Assembly (NCBI GenBank): GCA_016716525.1
Contig: JADJWE010000006.1
Span: 372,001-436,000 of the forward strand
Reading direction: 5' to 3'
Length of the DNA stretch: 64,000 bases
DNA from: Candidatus Flexicrinis affinis
GTDB lineage: Bacteria; Chloroflexota; Anaerolineae; Aggregatilineales; Phototrophicaceae
The notes beneath the pieces are model-generated. The model had not been told where the DNA came from and ran no database searches. It saw nothing but the letters and a program-made list of their open reading frames with translations. A program made the translations under genes and the position numbers. Within the stretch, counting starts at the first letter, position 1. Each line of letters starts with the position of its first letter. Shown here piece by piece: positions 34,623 to 43,343 of this stretch.

Positions 34623-35633
34623 ATGAACATCCTCATCATCGGCGGCACCCGGCAGATCGGCCATTACCTGACGGAAGCACTGCTCGAGGCCGGCCACCGG
34701 GTCACCTTGCTCAACCGCGGCGTATCGCCGGACACGCTGCCCGAGACGCTGCCCCGCCTGCGCGTCGACCGTACCGAAGCGGTTCAGCTTCGCCGTGCAC
34801 TGACCGGGCGCACCTTCGATGTCGTTGTGGATACCGTTCTGTTCCGCCGCCCCGAAGCCGAGGTCATCTCGCAGTTGCTCAACGGCAGCACGGGCCGCTA
34901 CATCGCGCTGTCGACCGGGCAGGTGTACTTGGTGCGTGACGGGCTGACAAGGCCATTTGCCGAAGAGGATTACGACGGGCCGGTGATGACAGCACCCGCG
35001 CTCGGCACGTACGATTACGAAGAATGGCTGTACGGCTTCGACAAGCGCCAATGCGAAGACGTGCTGATGGAGGCCCACGCTCGTACCGGCTTCCCGGCCA
35101 CCACCCTGCGCCTGCCGATGGTCATCAGCGCGCGCGACCAGTATCTGAGGCTCTACAACTACGTGCTTCGTTTGCGCGACGGCGGCCCGGTGCTGATCGC
35201 CGATCAGCCCGACTATCCCGTGCGTAACGTGTACGCGCTCGACGTCGTACGCGCAATCATGCGCCTGTTGGGCCACGACGGCGGGTTCGGGCGCGCCTTC
35301 AACATCAGCCCGGATGAGACCCTAACCCTCACCGATCTTCTGCATCGGCTGGCGAGCACCCTGAACGTGACGCCGAACATCGTGACGGTGCCACGCAGTA
35401 TTCTGGTCGCCAACGGGTTCCTGCCGGACTGCTCGCCGTTCAGCGACGTGTGGATGTCGGAACTCGACAACGTGCGCAGCAAGACCGAACTCGGGATGAC
35501 CTATACGCCGGTCGACGACGTTCTGCGCGATGTCGTCGATGCGTTACGACGCCGTCAGCCCAAGCCGCCCGCAGGTTATCGCCGGCGCAACGCCGAACGG
35601 GCGCTGGCCGCGTCGCTCAAAACGCCGCAGTAG
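34623..35633 (+). CDS. NAD-dependent epimerase/dehydratase (extended SDR-like)
   Basis: 336 aa. The Rossmann entry is at the very N-terminus (MNILIIGGTRQIGHYLTEAL), which supports ATG 34623 over the upstream in-frame start. VVVDTVLFRRPEAE and YIALSTGQVYLV match strands 4-5. The catalytic Tyr/Lys of classical SDRs is not clearly placed: in this subgroup YDYEEWLYGFDKRQCED takes its position, as in atypical SDR-type reductases. Likely cytoplasmic, acting on a nucleotide sugar or related substrate. The 3' end overlaps the convergent lipoprotein gene by 17 bp. Confidence 0.85.
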   Translation: MNILIIGGTRQIGHYLTEALLEAGHRVTLLNRGVSPDTLPETLPRLRVDRTEAVQLRRALTGRTFDVVVDTVLFRRPEAEVISQLLNGSTGRYIALSTGQVYLVRDGLTRPFAEEDYDGPVMTAPALGTYDYEEWLYGFDKRQCEDVLMEAHARTGFPATTLRLPMVISARDQYLRLYNYVLRLRDGGPVLIADQPDYPVRNVYALDVVRAIMRLLGHDGGFGRAFNISPDETLTLTDLLHRLASTLNVTPNIVTVPRSILVANGFLPDCSPFSDVWMSELDNVRSKTELGMTYTPVDDVLRDVVDALRRRQPKPPAGYRRRNAERALAASLKTPQ

Positions 35634-36369
35634 ACGGCGTAGAATTGGGGCGCTGCCCTACGTGCGTGTCAAACGACCGGCTAGGGGCGGGAAACGCCAG
35701 CTCCGCAGGCAGAGTCACTAGATCGTCGGGGCTGAGCCGCGTCGAATTGATCATCAAGCCGCCCAGCAGCGACGGCAGTGCCATGCGAATACTGGGCTCC
35801 ATTTCCGCAGGGGCGCTGAGGGTCGCCGTCAGCAAGACGTTTTGCGGCATCAGCGCCACGCCAATCACGAGCGTGCGCAATCCGGTCTGGCGGTCGGTCA
35901 GCAGGTAATAGGCCGCGTCATGGCCCGACCACGTGAACCCTTCCACCGCCGAAACGTCCGCCCCGCCGACGTAACTGCCATCCGCGACAATCTTGGACAG
36001 CACTTCCACGGCACGGCTTCCGTCCTCGTCGTCGCTGATGCCGAACGGGAATTCGTCCAGCGGCGTGAGAAAGACGTAGGTCATCAGGCCGGCAAGCTGC
36101 CCCTGATCGGCGACCGTGCCGAACTTCTCGGCGACTACAATACCGCCGTCGGTCGTAAAAGCTTCCCAGTCGCGTGGCTTGCGCAAACGGATATTGAGTC
36201 CGGCGCGGCTGAAGCCGACGTGACCGTCGAACGCATAATCGACCGGCGGCGCGGCCTGAGGCGTCATGGTGGGTGTGGGGGTTGACGGCGGTGCTGAAGT
36301 GTCTGACTGGCAGCCCATAAGGGCTACGCTCACGGCGAGCACAACCGCGACGATGCGTACTCGCAGCAT
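35617..36369 (-). CDS. Putative lipoprotein
   Basis: 250 aa. The signal sequence IVAVVLAVSVALMGC ends in a lipobox-like ALMGC, so the mature protein probably starts with lipidated Cys20. A Thr/Pro-rich spacer follows, then a domain with GHVGFSRAGLNIRLRKPRDWEAF and later DAAYYLLTDRQTGLRTLVIG, resembling extracytoplasmic PsbP/DcrB-like folds ('risk of W' surface domains). Function unknown. Confidence 0.7.
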   Translation of the reverse strand: MLRVRIVAVVLAVSVALMGCQSDTSAPPSTPTPTMTPQAAPPVDYAFDGHVGFSRAGLNIRLRKPRDWEAFTTDGGIVVAEKFGTVADQGQLAGLMTYVFLTPLDEFPFGISDDEDGSRAVEVLSKIVADGSYVGGADVSAVEGFTWSGHDAAYYLLTDRQTGLRTLVIGVALMPQNVLLTATLSAPAEMEPSIRMALPSLLGGLMINSTRLSPDDLVTLPAELAFPAPSRSFDTHVGQRPNSTPSTAAF

Positions 36370-36665
36370 AACGCGTCGGGACTTTCGATACTCGTGTCGT
36401 TGTTTGACCTACTGATCAAAATATACCAAAGGGCAATTTTGCGCTAGTCCCCTAGGCGCAGCCCTAATCTGCGGGAACACGGCGCGCGTTCAGCGTAGGC
36501 ATGTCGATCATCGGATTTGCGGCAATGTCTAGTGCATCGCTTATGTTTCGCTCATGTGTCGCGAGCCCCCAATTTGGGGTGCTTGACAGGTTGCGCAACT
36601 GAGTGCATCCTTTTCACGTACAACATCTGTACACCCGGTTTGATTTGATCAAGGAGGCGCATCGT
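36370..36665 (+). promoter_or_regulatory. Upstream region of small ORF, with TTGACA box
   Basis: Non-coding stretch after the divergent lipoprotein start. It contains the palindrome CCCCAATTTGGGG (36567-36579) followed by TTGACA (36583-36588); the best -10 at 17 bp is CATCCT, weak. AAGGAGG lies just before the small ORF. Nothing else is recognised between 36370 and 36560. Confidence 0.45.
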
Positions 36666-36734
36666 ATGATTGAGGTCACGGCCACGGCCACTGAGGTCGT
36701 CATTTGCATCGGCGCGCCTGAACCGAAGAAGTAG
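36666..36734 (+). CDS. Small ORF, 22 aa
   Basis: ATG 36666 has a near-perfect ribosome site (AAGGAGG) 8 nt upstream and ends at TAG 36732-36734. The peptide is MIEVTATATEVVICIGAP followed by EPKK: hydrophobic centre with one Cys and a basic end. I do not recognise it. It could be a leader peptide, a small membrane-associated peptide or a peptide precursor; no modification enzyme is adjacent. Coding is supported by the ribosome site only. Confidence 0.45.
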   Translation: MIEVTATATEVVICIGAPEPKK

Positions 36735-36943
36735 TCCCCCAACCTCCCCGCAAGTCCTGCGCAAATTCCTTCGCGCAAGGGGTGTGCTGACCGACTAGCC
36801 CCGGTCATGGCGTGCACGGCGCACAGCGTCGCCCGTCGCGGTCAACGTGACGGCGAAACCGTTGTGCATCGCCTGCTGCTCGCTGTATTTTCGGCAGCCC
36901 CGCAAACACCCACATCACACAATCACGCGAAGGAATCCGAGCC
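36735..36943 (+). other. Intergenic region before RIO kinase gene
   Basis: 209 nt with a TGCGC / GCGCA hairpin (about 36757-36776). No clear promoter. GAAGGA at about 36928 serves the TTG start at 36944. Confidence 0.35.
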
Positions 36944-37903
36944 TTGTCTCGTTCTACGTCTGAGCACTACGACGATATCGATCTGGAAATGGATCGCTAC
37001 GCCGACTACGAAGCCGCGTTCACCGAACGCACCCGCCGCAAGGCCAAAGCCAACCACAAACCGAAGAAGTCCCAAGCGCAGCAGTTGGACAGCGTCGCTG
37101 CCGTTGAAGGGCTAGAAGGCGGGTTCAACACCACCTACCGCCCCGGCCTGTTCGAAGGCGGGTGGCTGCTCGACAGCCTGCGCCCGTTCTACGACATGGG
37201 CCTGATGACCGACGTACTCGCCCGCGTCAAAGGCGGCAAGGAAGCCAACGTCTACCGCGTCGCGGGCAGCCCGAACGCCGGCGCCGATCTGTTGGCCGCG
37301 AAAGTCTACCGGCCCGCCATGTTCCGCACGATGAAGAACGACAGCGCCTACCGCGAGGGACGCTCGACGCTCAACAGCGACGGGCACGTCATCAAGCAGA
37401 GCAACAATCGCATCACCCGCGCGCTGAAGAAGAAATCCGACTTCGGTAAGGCGGTCGCGCACGGCTCGTGGCTGATGCACGAGTACGGCGCGCTGCAAAC
37501 GCTGCACGAAGCCGGCGCCGCTGTGCCGCGCCCGATCGCTATCGCGTCCAATGCAATCCTCATGGATTACTGCGGAGACGACGCCCTCGCCGCGCCGACA
37601 CTGGCCGAAGTCCGCCTGACGGCTAAGCAGGCCCGCGCCGCCTTTGACACCGTGCTCGAAACCGTGCAGATCATGCTGCGTCACGGCATGGTGCATGGCG
37701 ACCTGTCGGCCTACAACGTGCTGTACTGGGACGATCAGCCGATCGTGATCGATCTGCCGCAGGTCGTTGAGGTCGACGGCAACCCGAACGCGCGCAGCTA
37801 CCTGGAGCGCGATCTGGAACGCCTCACGCAGTACTTCGGCGCGTGCGGCGACGATCGCGATCCGCATGCGCTCGTGCGCGAGCTGTGGATCGACGCGCGC
37901 TGA
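36944..37903 (+). CDS. RIO-type serine/threonine kinase
   Basis: 319 aa, TTG start with GAAGGA upstream. RIO1-like signatures: the flexible ATP site VKGGKEANVYRV, the Lys in LLAAKVYRPAMFR, catalytic loop GMVHGDLSAYNVLYW (about residue 250) and metal-binding IDLPQVVEV (normally DFPQ). A basic N-terminal tail (TRRKAKANHKPKK) precedes the domain. RIO kinases assist ribosome maturation in eukaryotes and archaea; the bacterial role is unproven. Monocistronic, with a 13-bp hairpin downstream. Confidence 0.88.
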   Translation: MSRSTSEHYDDIDLEMDRYADYEAAFTERTRRKAKANHKPKKSQAQQLDSVAAVEGLEGGFNTTYRPGLFEGGWLLDSLRPFYDMGLMTDVLARVKGGKEANVYRVAGSPNAGADLLAAKVYRPAMFRTMKNDSAYREGRSTLNSDGHVIKQSNNRITRALKKKSDFGKAVAHGSWLMHEYGALQTLHEAGAAVPRPIAIASNAILMDYCGDDALAAPTLAEVRLTAKQARAAFDTVLETVQIMLRHGMVHGDLSAYNVLYWDDQPIVIDLPQVVEVDGNPNARSYLERDLERLTQYFGACGDDRDPHALVRELWIDAR

Positions 37904-37937
37904 GGCGGCAGTGATCAACGCCACGCTGAATCCATTC

Positions 37938-37979
37938 CGAACCGAGGCCGGCCGTTTGCGCGGGCGCGGCCTCGGTTCG
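37938..37979 (+). terminator. 13-bp perfect hairpin after RIO kinase gene
   Basis: CGAACCGAGGCCG (37938-37950) / CGGCCTCGGTTCG (37967-37979), 16-nt loop, without a U-tract. It ends 29 nt before the methyltransferase start, so it may be an imperfect terminator or a leader structure. Confidence 0.5.
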
Positions 37980-38008
37980 CAACCCTACGCCAAACAGGAC
38001 ACTGCACC

Positions 38009-38752
38009 ATGTCATTGAGATTTCACGAAATCGCGGAGGGCGACCACCGCATCCTTAACCCGTTCACCCACGATAAGCTGATGGTGTTGGGTGAGATCTG
38101 CCGTCTGGCGCCGGAGATGCGCCAGCTCGACTTATGCTGTGGCAAAGCCGAAATGCTGTGCCAGTGGTCGCACCGCTGGGGGATCGGCGGCGTCGGCGTC
38201 GACATCAGCGCGATATTCCTCACGGCAGCGGCCGCACGCGCTGAAGAGATGGGTGTCGCCAGTCGCATCACGCTAGTCGAAGGTGACGCCGCCCAGTACG
38301 CCGCCGAACCGCACGCGTTCGACATCGTCAGCTGCGTCGGCGCGACGTGGATCGGCGACGGTCTGGTCGGCACGATCAACCTGATGCGCGGCGCGCTCAA
38401 GCCCGGCGGCCTGGTGCTCGTCGGCGAGCCCTACTGGATCAGCCCGCCATCGCCCGAGGCGGTCGAAGGCGTCGGTGTTGGTCCGGACGACTACGTAACC
38501 TTGCTCGGCACGCTCGACCGGATCGAATCGACCGGCTTCGAGCTGGTCGAGATGGTGCTGGCCGATGGCGACAGTTGGGATCGCTATTCCGCCGCTAAAT
38601 GGATGACTGTCGACACGTGGCTACGCGCCAACCCGGACGATCCGGACGCCGCCGCGCTGCGCGACTGGATCGCCCGCGACAAACGGTCGTATCTGGAATA
38701 TCAGAGGCCTCTGTTCGGCTGGGGCGTGTTCGTCCTGCGCGAAAAAGCGTGA
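38009..38752 (+). CDS. Class I SAM-dependent methyltransferase
   Basis: 247 aa. SAM-binding motif I reads QLDLCCGKAEMLCQW, with an unusual CCGKA where DxGxG is usual; motif II acidic GVGVDISAIFL; post-II EGDAAQYA; motif IV FDIVSCVGATWIG; then LKPGGLVLVGEPYW. These fit the Methyltransf_11/25 group. Cytoplasmic; substrate unknown. The C-terminus is Trp-rich. Followed directly by multi-hairpin repeat copy 3. Confidence 0.87.
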   Translation: MSLRFHEIAEGDHRILNPFTHDKLMVLGEICRLAPEMRQLDLCCGKAEMLCQWSHRWGIGGVGVDISAIFLTAAAARAEEMGVASRITLVEGDAAQYAAEPHAFDIVSCVGATWIGDGLVGTINLMRGALKPGGLVLVGEPYWISPPSPEAVEGVGVGPDDYVTLLGTLDRIESTGFELVEMVLADGDSWDRYSAAKWMTVDTWLRANPDDPDAAALRDWIARDKRSYLEYQRPLFGWGVFVLREKA

Positions 38753-38759
38753 GAAAGAC

Positions 38760-38913
38760 GCAGAGGCTTCGCCTCCGCACCTTCTCCAAAGGGCTTGCGC
38801 CCTCTGGACTCCCTTATCTGCGGATTTGAGCCGCGCGCGGCTCAAATCCGCGAGTAAGGAGGTGCAGGAGTTTGCACTCCTGCCGGGGTGTGGGGCAGCG
38901 CCCCACGCGCAAG
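38760..38913 (+). repeat. Multi-hairpin intergenic repeat, copy 3
   Basis: Most complete copy. Stems: GAGGC-ttc-GCCTC, AGGGC-ttgc-GCCCT, the central palindrome GCGGATTTGAGCCGCG and its complement (38820-38851), GCAGGAGT-ttgc-ACTCCTGC, and TGGGGC-a-GCGCCCCA. It fills the gap between two convergent genes. Confidence 0.87.
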
Positions 38914-38914
38914 A

Positions 38915-39295
38915 CTAGTAAATCTTGAGCAGTTCGACGTCGAAAATCAGCGTGGAATGCGGCGGGATGACGCCGGGGATCCCCTTCGGCCCGTAGGCGA
39001 GTTCGAAGGGGATGGTCAGCTCGTACTTCGAGCCGACGGACATCAACTGCACGCCTTCCGACCATCCGGGGATGACCTGCGAGAGGAAGAACGCGATCGA
39101 CTCGCCGCGGGCATACGAACTGTCGAACACGGTGCCGTCGATCAAACGGCCCTCGTAATGCACTTCGACCTCGGCGCGCGGGCCGGGCTTGGAGCCGTCA
39201 CCTTGCGTCAATACACGGTACTGCAAGCCGCTGGCGGTCGTGACGACCCCTTCCTTCTTGGCGTTCGCCGCGAGGTATTCGCGTCCTTCTTTCAT
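38915..39295 (-). CDS. FKBP-type peptidyl-prolyl isomerase
   Basis: 126 aa. Start at ATG 39295 (MKEGREYLAANAKKEGVVTT), the usual FKBP N-terminal helix plus TASGLQYRV. The FKBP core has VEVHYEGRLIDGTVFDSSY, GESIAFFLSQVIPGWSEGVQ, LTIPFELAYGPKG and IPPHSTLIFDVELLKI. It catalyses Xaa-Pro cis/trans isomerisation in protein folding. There is no signal peptide, so it is cytoplasmic here. Confidence 0.93.
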   Translation of the reverse strand: MKEGREYLAANAKKEGVVTTASGLQYRVLTQGDGSKPGPRAEVEVHYEGRLIDGTVFDSSYARGESIAFFLSQVIPGWSEGVQLMSVGSKYELTIPFELAYGPKGIPGVIPPHSTLIFDVELLKIY

Positions 39296-39380
39296 CGGTG
39301 TTGGTCTCCGTTTAGGGGATACACATCCCCGATTATAAACGCTGCCCGCCATTTGAGAACCGACGGCGAGCGCACGCCGC

Positions 39381-39752
39381 TCACACGGTGAGGACGATCT
39401 CGTCTCCGACGAGGGCCAGCTCGAACGCGTGCAGGCGTTTCTTGTCGGTCAGGCAGTGGCCGTCCAGCAGGTCGAACTCCCACCCATGCCACGGACAGGA
39501 CAGGATTTCGCCGTCGCGCCCCCATTCGAACGTACCGGGGGCTGACGGCAGCGTCGTTCCGCCCACACGCCCGAGGCACACCGGCGCCAGCGCGTGCGGG
39601 CAGAGGTTGAGATAGGCGCGGTACACGCCGCCGACGTTGAACACGCCGATGCTGCGTCCGTCGATTCTGACGATCTTGCGCTGGCCGGGCGCGATCTCGC
39701 CGACGCGGGCGACCGTGATCTGCTGTTTGGTGCGGCTAGGATTCGATGACAC
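39381..39752 (-). CDS. Rieske [2Fe-2S] ferredoxin-like protein
   Basis: 123 aa, a single Rieske domain. Cluster ligands: Cys51 and His53 in LCPHALAPVCLG, Cys86 and His89 in SCPWHGWEFD. The 33-residue gap between them is longer than usual because of a Gly/Pro-rich insert. Soluble electron carrier. Its start overlaps the upstream amidohydrolase by 17 bp on the same strand, so the two form an operon and it probably feeds electrons to, or works with, that enzyme. Confidence 0.9.
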   Translation of the reverse strand: MSSNPSRTKQQITVARVGEIAPGQRKIVRIDGRSIGVFNVGGVYRAYLNLCPHALAPVCLGRVGGTTLPSAPGTFEWGRDGEILSCPWHGWEFDLLDGHCLTDKKRLHAFELALVGDEIVLTV

Positions 39753-40818
39753 GCTCGACCTCGGGCAGACGATACAGACGTTGTGCGTTGCGCCCCATCA
39801 CCGCCGGGCGCATCGGCTTGGGGAAGAAGCGGGCGGTGAAGTCAGGCGGGTCTCCGTCCCAATGCGGGTAGTCGCTGGAGAACATCAGCATCTTCTCGGC
39901 GTCGAACATCTCCATTATCGCGGCGAAGTGCTTGGGATCGGCCGGTTCCTCGATAGGTTGTGTCGTCAGCAGCACGTGTTCCTGAATGATCTCGCTGGGC
40001 AGGCGGTCGAGCCACGGAGTCGTGCTGCGCAGCGCCTTCCAGTTCTTGTCCAGCCGCCACAAGATGCTCGGAAGCCAACACACGCCGCCTTCGATCAACA
40101 CGAACTTGAGCGTCGGGAACTTGACAAACACGCCTTCGGTCACGAGGCTGACCAACTGCCCGACATAATTGGCCGCCAGCGCCGTGTGCCACTCGAGGTA
40201 GCTGCTCGGGTAGCCGGCGACGGTCGGCGCGCCGGACATGCCCACCCCTTCCGCGCCGGGGTGGATCGCCACCGGCAGACCGTGTTCGGCGGCGGCGGCG
40301 TAGATGCGGTGGAAGAAACGGTTGCCGAGCGGCAGCGGGGTCGCGCTAGGCATCAGGATTTGCACGACGCCGGGATGCTCGCCGACGCGGTGAATCTCCT
40401 TCACGGCCAAATCCGGGTCGGCCAGCGCGATCAGCGCCGACAGGCGGAAGCGCGGGTCGGCCGGCAGCCAGTCTTCGAGATACACGCTGTTGACCGCCGA
40501 CACAACCGCCGCCGAGAAATCCGGTTCGGGCGACAGCGAAATCTGCATCGACGCGGTGTTGAGGATGCCGTAGTCGATGCCATACGGGTCGAAGAAGTGG
40601 CGGCTGAGCGCCTCGGGCAGCGTCTCGATCCGCGTGCCATCTTCCAGCACGGCGTCCGAACGCATGACGCCGTTGGGGTTCCAATAGCCCTGCCCGCCGG
40701 GGCCGACGCTGCCGCTGAGGAAGCGGGTTCGCCACGGCTCGGGAAGAAACTCGCCGATCCGCTGCGACGATGGCACAGGATGAATGTCGGTGTCGACAAG
40801 CAGCGGATAGCGTTCCAT
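39736..40818 (-). CDS. Amidohydrolase 2 (ACMSD-like TIM barrel)
   Basis: 360 aa. Metal-ligand motifs: LLVDTDIHPVP at the N-terminus, GLPVAIHPGAEG in the middle, LIEGGVCWLP, and SSDYPHWDGDPP near the C-terminus. Family members are decarboxylases or hydrolases of aromatic or related acids (ACMSD, resorcylate decarboxylase). With a Rieske protein overlapping downstream, degradation of a cyclic or aromatic compound is plausible. Expected metal: zinc or manganese. Confidence 0.85.
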   Translation of the reverse strand: MERYPLLVDTDIHPVPSSQRIGEFLPEPWRTRFLSGSVGPGGQGYWNPNGVMRSDAVLEDGTRIETLPEALSRHFFDPYGIDYGILNTASMQISLSPEPDFSAAVVSAVNSVYLEDWLPADPRFRLSALIALADPDLAVKEIHRVGEHPGVVQILMPSATPLPLGNRFFHRIYAAAAEHGLPVAIHPGAEGVGMSGAPTVAGYPSSYLEWHTALAANYVGQLVSLVTEGVFVKFPTLKFVLIEGGVCWLPSILWRLDKNWKALRSTTPWLDRLPSEIIQEHVLLTTQPIEEPADPKHFAAIMEMFDAEKMLMFSSDYPHWDGDPPDFTARFFPKPMRPAVMGRNAQRLYRLPEVERVIES

Positions 40819-40911
40819 CGTGACCCCCGGGAATACTGCGTCAGCGCGCCGTGATTATAGATACTGTCCGCTGAATCCGGTCAAATCCATCGAGTCCGCA
40901 CACCGCCTGAA

Positions 40912-41979
40912 TCACGTCTCGAACGCGACCTCGAGGCCGTGGAACGCGGCATAGCGCCGGGCGGCGGACTCAAATGCGCCATCCCGAACAACCACGTCCG
41001 CGAAGACGGCGCGGCCGATCACGGCGAGGTCTCTCCTGAGCGTGCGCCGCCACGTCCCCACGATCTGCCCGCCGACGACGACCATCGGGTAGAACACGCC
41101 GTTGGCGCCGGGGCAGATCGCCGACGCATTGGCGCGGTCGATTACCGCGTCGCGGTTCTGATAGCCGAGCAGATATTCGTCGTACCCGGCCAACAGCGCG
41201 AGGTGGCCCGCGTCGACCGCCTGATCGTCGGCCCCTTCCGCTACCCAGTAGACCGTGCCGTCAATCTCGCGCGGGGTCACGTCGGGGCGCGCGGCCTCGA
41301 AGCCCGCCCGCGCATCGGTGACCGTGATCCCCGCCCACCACGCCAGATCGTGCGCCGTCGCCGGCCCGTGGCTGATCGCGTACCGTCGCGCCAGTTCGGC
41401 CAGTGACTCGTCGCGCGGGCGTGACGGCGCGCCGTGTGTCCAGTCGTCCAACAAGACGTAGGTCTGCTGCTTGCCGTCGTTGGGACCGAGACACAGCACC
41501 GCACGCAGCGCCAACTGCGATAGGATGTGATATCCACGCTGGCCGGCCGTGCTGACGCCGCCTTCGTCGAACGCGAGCAGCAGGTCGCCGCGCTGCATCC
41601 GCTGGCGCCCGGCGAGACGCCTCTCGGCGATATCGCGGCAGCGGTGGATGTCGTCCTCGGTCAATTCAAGCTGTCGCAGACGGGCTGCGCTGCTCGACAT
41701 GCTCCGGTCGGCGGCCAACTCGACGCGCCAGCGCGCCTCCTCCGCGGCGACGAAATGGATCGTGCCGCGCATCGGCCACGTGCGCAGGATGTCGCCCGCT
41801 TCAATCGCCGCTTCGACGGCGGCCAGCGTCGGGTTTGCCATGCGCGAACCGATCGCCCACACCGCCTGATGGTAGTCCTGCGCCTGCATCGCACCCATCC
41901 AGCGCACGACCTCGCCCGGTGTCTCGAAGGCAGGCGTGACCAGCCGCTGGCTGTGCATCCGGGCATGTGCGATGTTCAC
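40912..41979 (-). CDS. HTH_42 (AlkX/AlkZ-type) winged-helix protein, possible DNA glycosylase
   Basis: 355 aa. N-terminal motif WMGAMQAQDYHQAVWAIGSR contains Gln-Ala-Gln, the site of the AlkZ-type crosslink/7-alkylpurine glycosylases. Then RTWPMRGTIHFVAAEE, LAWWAGITVTDA, and winged-helix segments ending TWRRTLRR. Some homologues unhook interstrand DNA crosslinks; whether this one is active is open. It lies 14 nt downstream of the class V aminotransferase-like gene, on the same strand. Confidence 0.85.
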   Translation of the reverse strand: MNIAHARMHSQRLVTPAFETPGEVVRWMGAMQAQDYHQAVWAIGSRMANPTLAAVEAAIEAGDILRTWPMRGTIHFVAAEEARWRVELAADRSMSSSAARLRQLELTEDDIHRCRDIAERRLAGRQRMQRGDLLLAFDEGGVSTAGQRGYHILSQLALRAVLCLGPNDGKQQTYVLLDDWTHGAPSRPRDESLAELARRYAISHGPATAHDLAWWAGITVTDARAGFEAARPDVTPREIDGTVYWVAEGADDQAVDAGHLALLAGYDEYLLGYQNRDAVIDRANASAICPGANGVFYPMVVVGGQIVGTWRRTLRRDLAVIGRAVFADVVVRDGAFESAARRYAAFHGLEVAFET

Positions 41980-41993
41980 GGCCGTCCTCCCAG

Positions 41994-43205
41994 CTACGTC
42001 ACGAACTCGCGGCCTTGCGCGAACTTCTGCCAGCTCCCGTCGGCAAGGATCTCACCGATGATGTCGATCGTCGCAACCACCTCGTCGTCGGTGTTGTAGA
42101 AGTGCGGCGCGATGCGTATCCCCGCGTTGGCGCGGAAGTCCACCACGAACTTGCGCGCCAGCATCTCGCGGCTGACCTCGTAGGCGTGCGGCGGATTGAC
42201 CGTCACCGTCCCGGCGCGGTCAGCGTCTGTGCGCGGCGTGCGCGTCTCGTAGCCGGCGGCGTCGGCAAGGTCGAAGAGCAGTTGAGTCTGCCGCAGCGAC
42301 TTGGCGCGGATCGCCTCGACGCCGACTTGCGTGATTACGTCCACGCCCGGCTGAATCGCGTACAGCGCGGCGATCCCGGGCGTGCCGTTGGCGAGGCGGT
42401 AGAAGTCGTCACGCAGTTCGAAGTGGTCGATATCGAACGCGAACGGATTCTTATGCGCGAACCATCCGGTGATCTTCGGTTGCAGCGTGGTTAGCAGATC
42501 GGGCCGCACATACAAGAACACGCCGCCCGGCCCGCCGCACATCCACTTGAGCGTACCACCGATGTAGTAGTCGACGTGCATCGCCGTGACGTCGACGGGG
42601 ATGATCCCGACGCTGTGATAGCCGTTGAGCAGCACCTGCGCGCCGACCGCGTGCGCCTTGGCCACGATCGCTGCCGCCGGCATGATGTACGCGCTGCGGA
42701 ACAGCACGTGCGACAGGCTGACGAGCCGCGTCTCCTCGTCGATGGCCTCGAGCAGCTCGTCAATCGGCAGCGTGGCGCCGTCGCGGGTGCGGATCACTTG
42801 CAGGCTGATGTGCGGCGGCAGCATGCGCTGTGTCGAGTACACGTCGCTGGGGAAATCCATGTCCGACACGACGACCTTGTTGCGCCGCGTGTCCGACCAG
42901 TCGAGCGCGCTCATCAGGATGCCATTGGCGATGCTGGCGTTCTCGTGGACGAGCACGCTGCCCGCCGGCGCACCCATCAGCGGCGCGATCTTGTCCCCCA
43001 CCGCGCCCTTGACCTCCCACCACGTCGGATTGCCGCCGAACGGCTTGCCCCACGCGCTCACGCCCAGCGTCGCCCATGTATCGGCGAACTCGTGCAGCTT
43101 GTCGTAGACGGCGCGCGGCATCGCACCGAGGCTGTTGCTGATCATATAGGTACACGTGTCGAGGATCGGAAACTCGGCGCGCCAGTTCAAGAGCGGGTCG
43201 TTCAT
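41994..43205 (-). CDS. Class V aminotransferase-like PLP protein (kynureninase/cysteine desulfurase fold)
   Basis: 403 aa. N-terminal FPILDTCTYMISNSLGAMPR; PLP Lys in GGTLKWMCGGPGG; C-terminal AGIRIAPHFYNTDDEV. The region that normally carries the Asp contacting the PLP ring nitrogen reads VLLNGYHSVGIIPVDV, with Asn in that place. Kynureninase-like homologues have Asp there, so activity may be altered. Likely a homodimer. First gene of a two-gene minus-strand operon with the HTH_42 protein. Confidence 0.85.
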   Translation of the reverse strand: MNDPLLNWRAEFPILDTCTYMISNSLGAMPRAVYDKLHEFADTWATLGVSAWGKPFGGNPTWWEVKGAVGDKIAPLMGAPAGSVLVHENASIANGILMSALDWSDTRRNKVVVSDMDFPSDVYSTQRMLPPHISLQVIRTRDGATLPIDELLEAIDEETRLVSLSHVLFRSAYIMPAAAIVAKAHAVGAQVLLNGYHSVGIIPVDVTAMHVDYYIGGTLKWMCGGPGGVFLYVRPDLLTTLQPKITGWFAHKNPFAFDIDHFELRDDFYRLANGTPGIAALYAIQPGVDVITQVGVEAIRAKSLRQTQLLFDLADAAGYETRTPRTDADRAGTVTVNPPHAYEVSREMLARKFVVDFRANAGIRIAPHFYNTDDEVVATIDIIGEILADGSWQKFAQGREFVT

Positions 43206-43343
43206 CGCGGGGATCCTTCGCGGGCTTGGGCAGGATGCGGTTATGTCCCAAGCCTAGCGCAGCGCACGGCCAGCGGCAACTGCCGCGGTTGTCAGGGAGT
43301 GTTATGTCGGGGATAATATCAGAACCAAGACCGAGGGAAGCCC

